DNA of 64,000 nucleotides. Source: Pseudomonas inefficax. Lineage in GTDB: Bacteria > Pseudomonadota > Gammaproteobacteria > Pseudomonadales > Pseudomonadaceae. Positions within the stretch are counted from its first letter, which is position 1. Every line of letters begins with the position of its first letter. The translations under genes were made by a program, and so were the position numbers. The stretch is from the NCBI RefSeq assembly GCF_900277125.1, contig NZ_OPYN01000150.1:99535-163534 (forward strand), read 5' to 3'. Positions 63,326-64,000 of the stretch are shown here, piece by piece. The notes beneath the pieces were generated by a model. It was given only the letters and a program-made list of their open reading frames with translations, did not search any database and was not told where the DNA came from.

Positions 63326-64000
63326 TCATCGCGCTAACGCTACCTGGTCTTTCATCATTCCCACCAACGCTTCGTTTTCCAGCGGTTTGCTGAGCAGGAA
63401 GCCTTGTACTTCATGGCATTGGTCATCGCTGAGCAAGGCCAGTTGCTCGGCGGTCTCGACACCTTCGGCAGTAACCGTCATGCCCATTGCGTTGCCAAGA
63501 TTGATGATGGCCTGGACCACGCTACGGTCGCTGCCGCTCTTGCCCAGGTGCTGCACGAAGCGCTTGTCGATCTTGATGCTGTCGAACGGGTAGGTACGCA
63601 GGTAGCCCAGCGAGGAGTAACCGGTGCCGAAGTCGTCCATGTTCAGGCGCACGCCCAGCTCCTTCAGCGCAAGCATGGTGTGCAGCGCGCCTTCGACATC
63701 GTTGAGCATGACATTCTCGGTAATTTCCAGCTCCAGGCGATGGGCCGGCAGCCCGGTGGCGCGCAATGCATCGCCGACGTCGCGGACCACATCGCTGCGG
63801 CTGAACTGGGCCGGCGACATGTTGACCGAGACCAACACCGCCTGCGGCCAGCCCCGCGCCTTGATACAGGCTTCGTGCAGCACCCAGTTGCCAAGCAGCA
63901 CGATCAGGTCGGACTCTTCGGCCAGCGGGATAAAACGATCCGGGCGGAGCAGGCCCAGGCGCGGGTGCTTCCAGCGCACCAGGGCCTCGGCCGATGCGAT
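63326..64000 (-). CDS. EAL-domain c-di-GMP phosphodiesterase (5' part outside window)
   Basis: The C-terminal ~224 residues of an EAL protein; the gene continues past the right edge. AEALVRWKHPRLG contains the EAL motif. Metal and catalytic residues are visible: SVNMSPAQF (Asn), LELEITENV (Glu), MDDFGTGYSSLGYLR (DDFG loop), IDKRFV (Lys) and VTAEGVET (Glu). It looks catalytically competent. Any N-terminal sensor or GGDEF domain lies outside. It is convergent with the LysR gene, 18 bp apart. Confidence 0.93.
   Translation of the reverse strand: MASAEALVRWKHPRLGLLRPDRFIPLAEESDLIVLLGNWVLHEACIKARGWPQAVLVSVNMSPAQFSRSDVVRDVGDALRATGLPAHRLELEITENVMLNDVEGALHTMLALKELGVRLNMDDFGTGYSSLGYLRTYPFDSIKIDKRFVQHLGKSGSDRSVVQAIINLGNAMGMTVTAEGVETAEQLALLSDDQCHEVQGFLLSKPLENEALVGMMKDQVALAR

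Overview
The window looks like chromosomal DNA of a fluorescent Pseudomonas of the P. putida group. It is GC-rich, and it carries a fap functional-amyloid operon, an ure operon in the order ureD-A-B-C-E-hupE-F-G, FecIR/TonB iron signalling, many LysR regulators, and several copies of the long inverted REP pairs (gggagcggccttgcgtcgcg-type) typical of that group. I found no rRNA, tRNA or CRISPR array. All identifications are from reading translated sequence; no database search was possible.

Layout. 1-5.9 kb: the end of the fap operon (fapD partial, fapE, fapF), an LTA-synthase-like membrane sulfatase and a DUF899 protein. 6-11.7 kb: a complete urease operon on the minus strand with a possible sigma-54 promoter. 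11.9-13.3 kb: a 166-bp tandem repeat and a stand-alone tyrosine recombinase. 13.4-18.7 kb: nnrS, then a translationally coupled pair of an Fe-S-type helicase and a VRR-NUC nuclease. 18.9-29.3 kb: a sugar-acid catabolic region (two MFS permeases, FAH-family protein, Ldh2-family dehydrogenase, UxaA/GarD-type dehydratase, L-fuconate dehydratase, two LysR regulators). 29.6-33.9 kb: a MocR-like regulator that lacks the PLP lysine, coupled to an unknown protein, then a quinone oxidoreductase-like gene.

35.0-44.6 kb is the most interesting part. A LysR gene (34104-35018) ends in the peptide QMFFGDPDSL followed by a stop. The same coding tail, with mostly synonymous changes, recurs at 39742-39774 and 44575-44607, each time as a detached fragment. 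The three copies delimit two tandem modules of about 4.8 kb, neither with an integrase. Module A holds a GIY-YIG-like protein and, divergently, a RloC/PrrC-like ABC ATPase with a zinc-hook-type CxxC and a C-terminal HEPN-like motif; a near-consensus LexA box lies between them. Module B holds two overlapping DUF262 (GmrSD-like) genes and a prlF-yhaV toxin-antitoxin pair. I read this as an integration hotspot that has taken up two small anti-phage cassettes in succession.

44.6-50.8 kb: a FecI/FecR/TonB-receptor iron-uptake locus with PepSY, DUF3649 and DUF3325 genes and a Fur-like box. 50.9-56.1 kb: an NAD(P)H oxidoreductase with a MerR regulator, an unusual SDR fusion, a KGG stress protein, a CPA1 antiporter and two small genes. 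56.2-57.8 kb: an FAD monooxygenase. 57.9-63.3 kb: a histidine-ammonia-lyase family protein that lacks exactly the Ala-Ser-Gly triad needed to form the MIO cofactor, in a putative operon with a quaternary-amine/histidine-type ABC transporter and a divergent LysR regulator. The window ends inside an EAL-domain gene.
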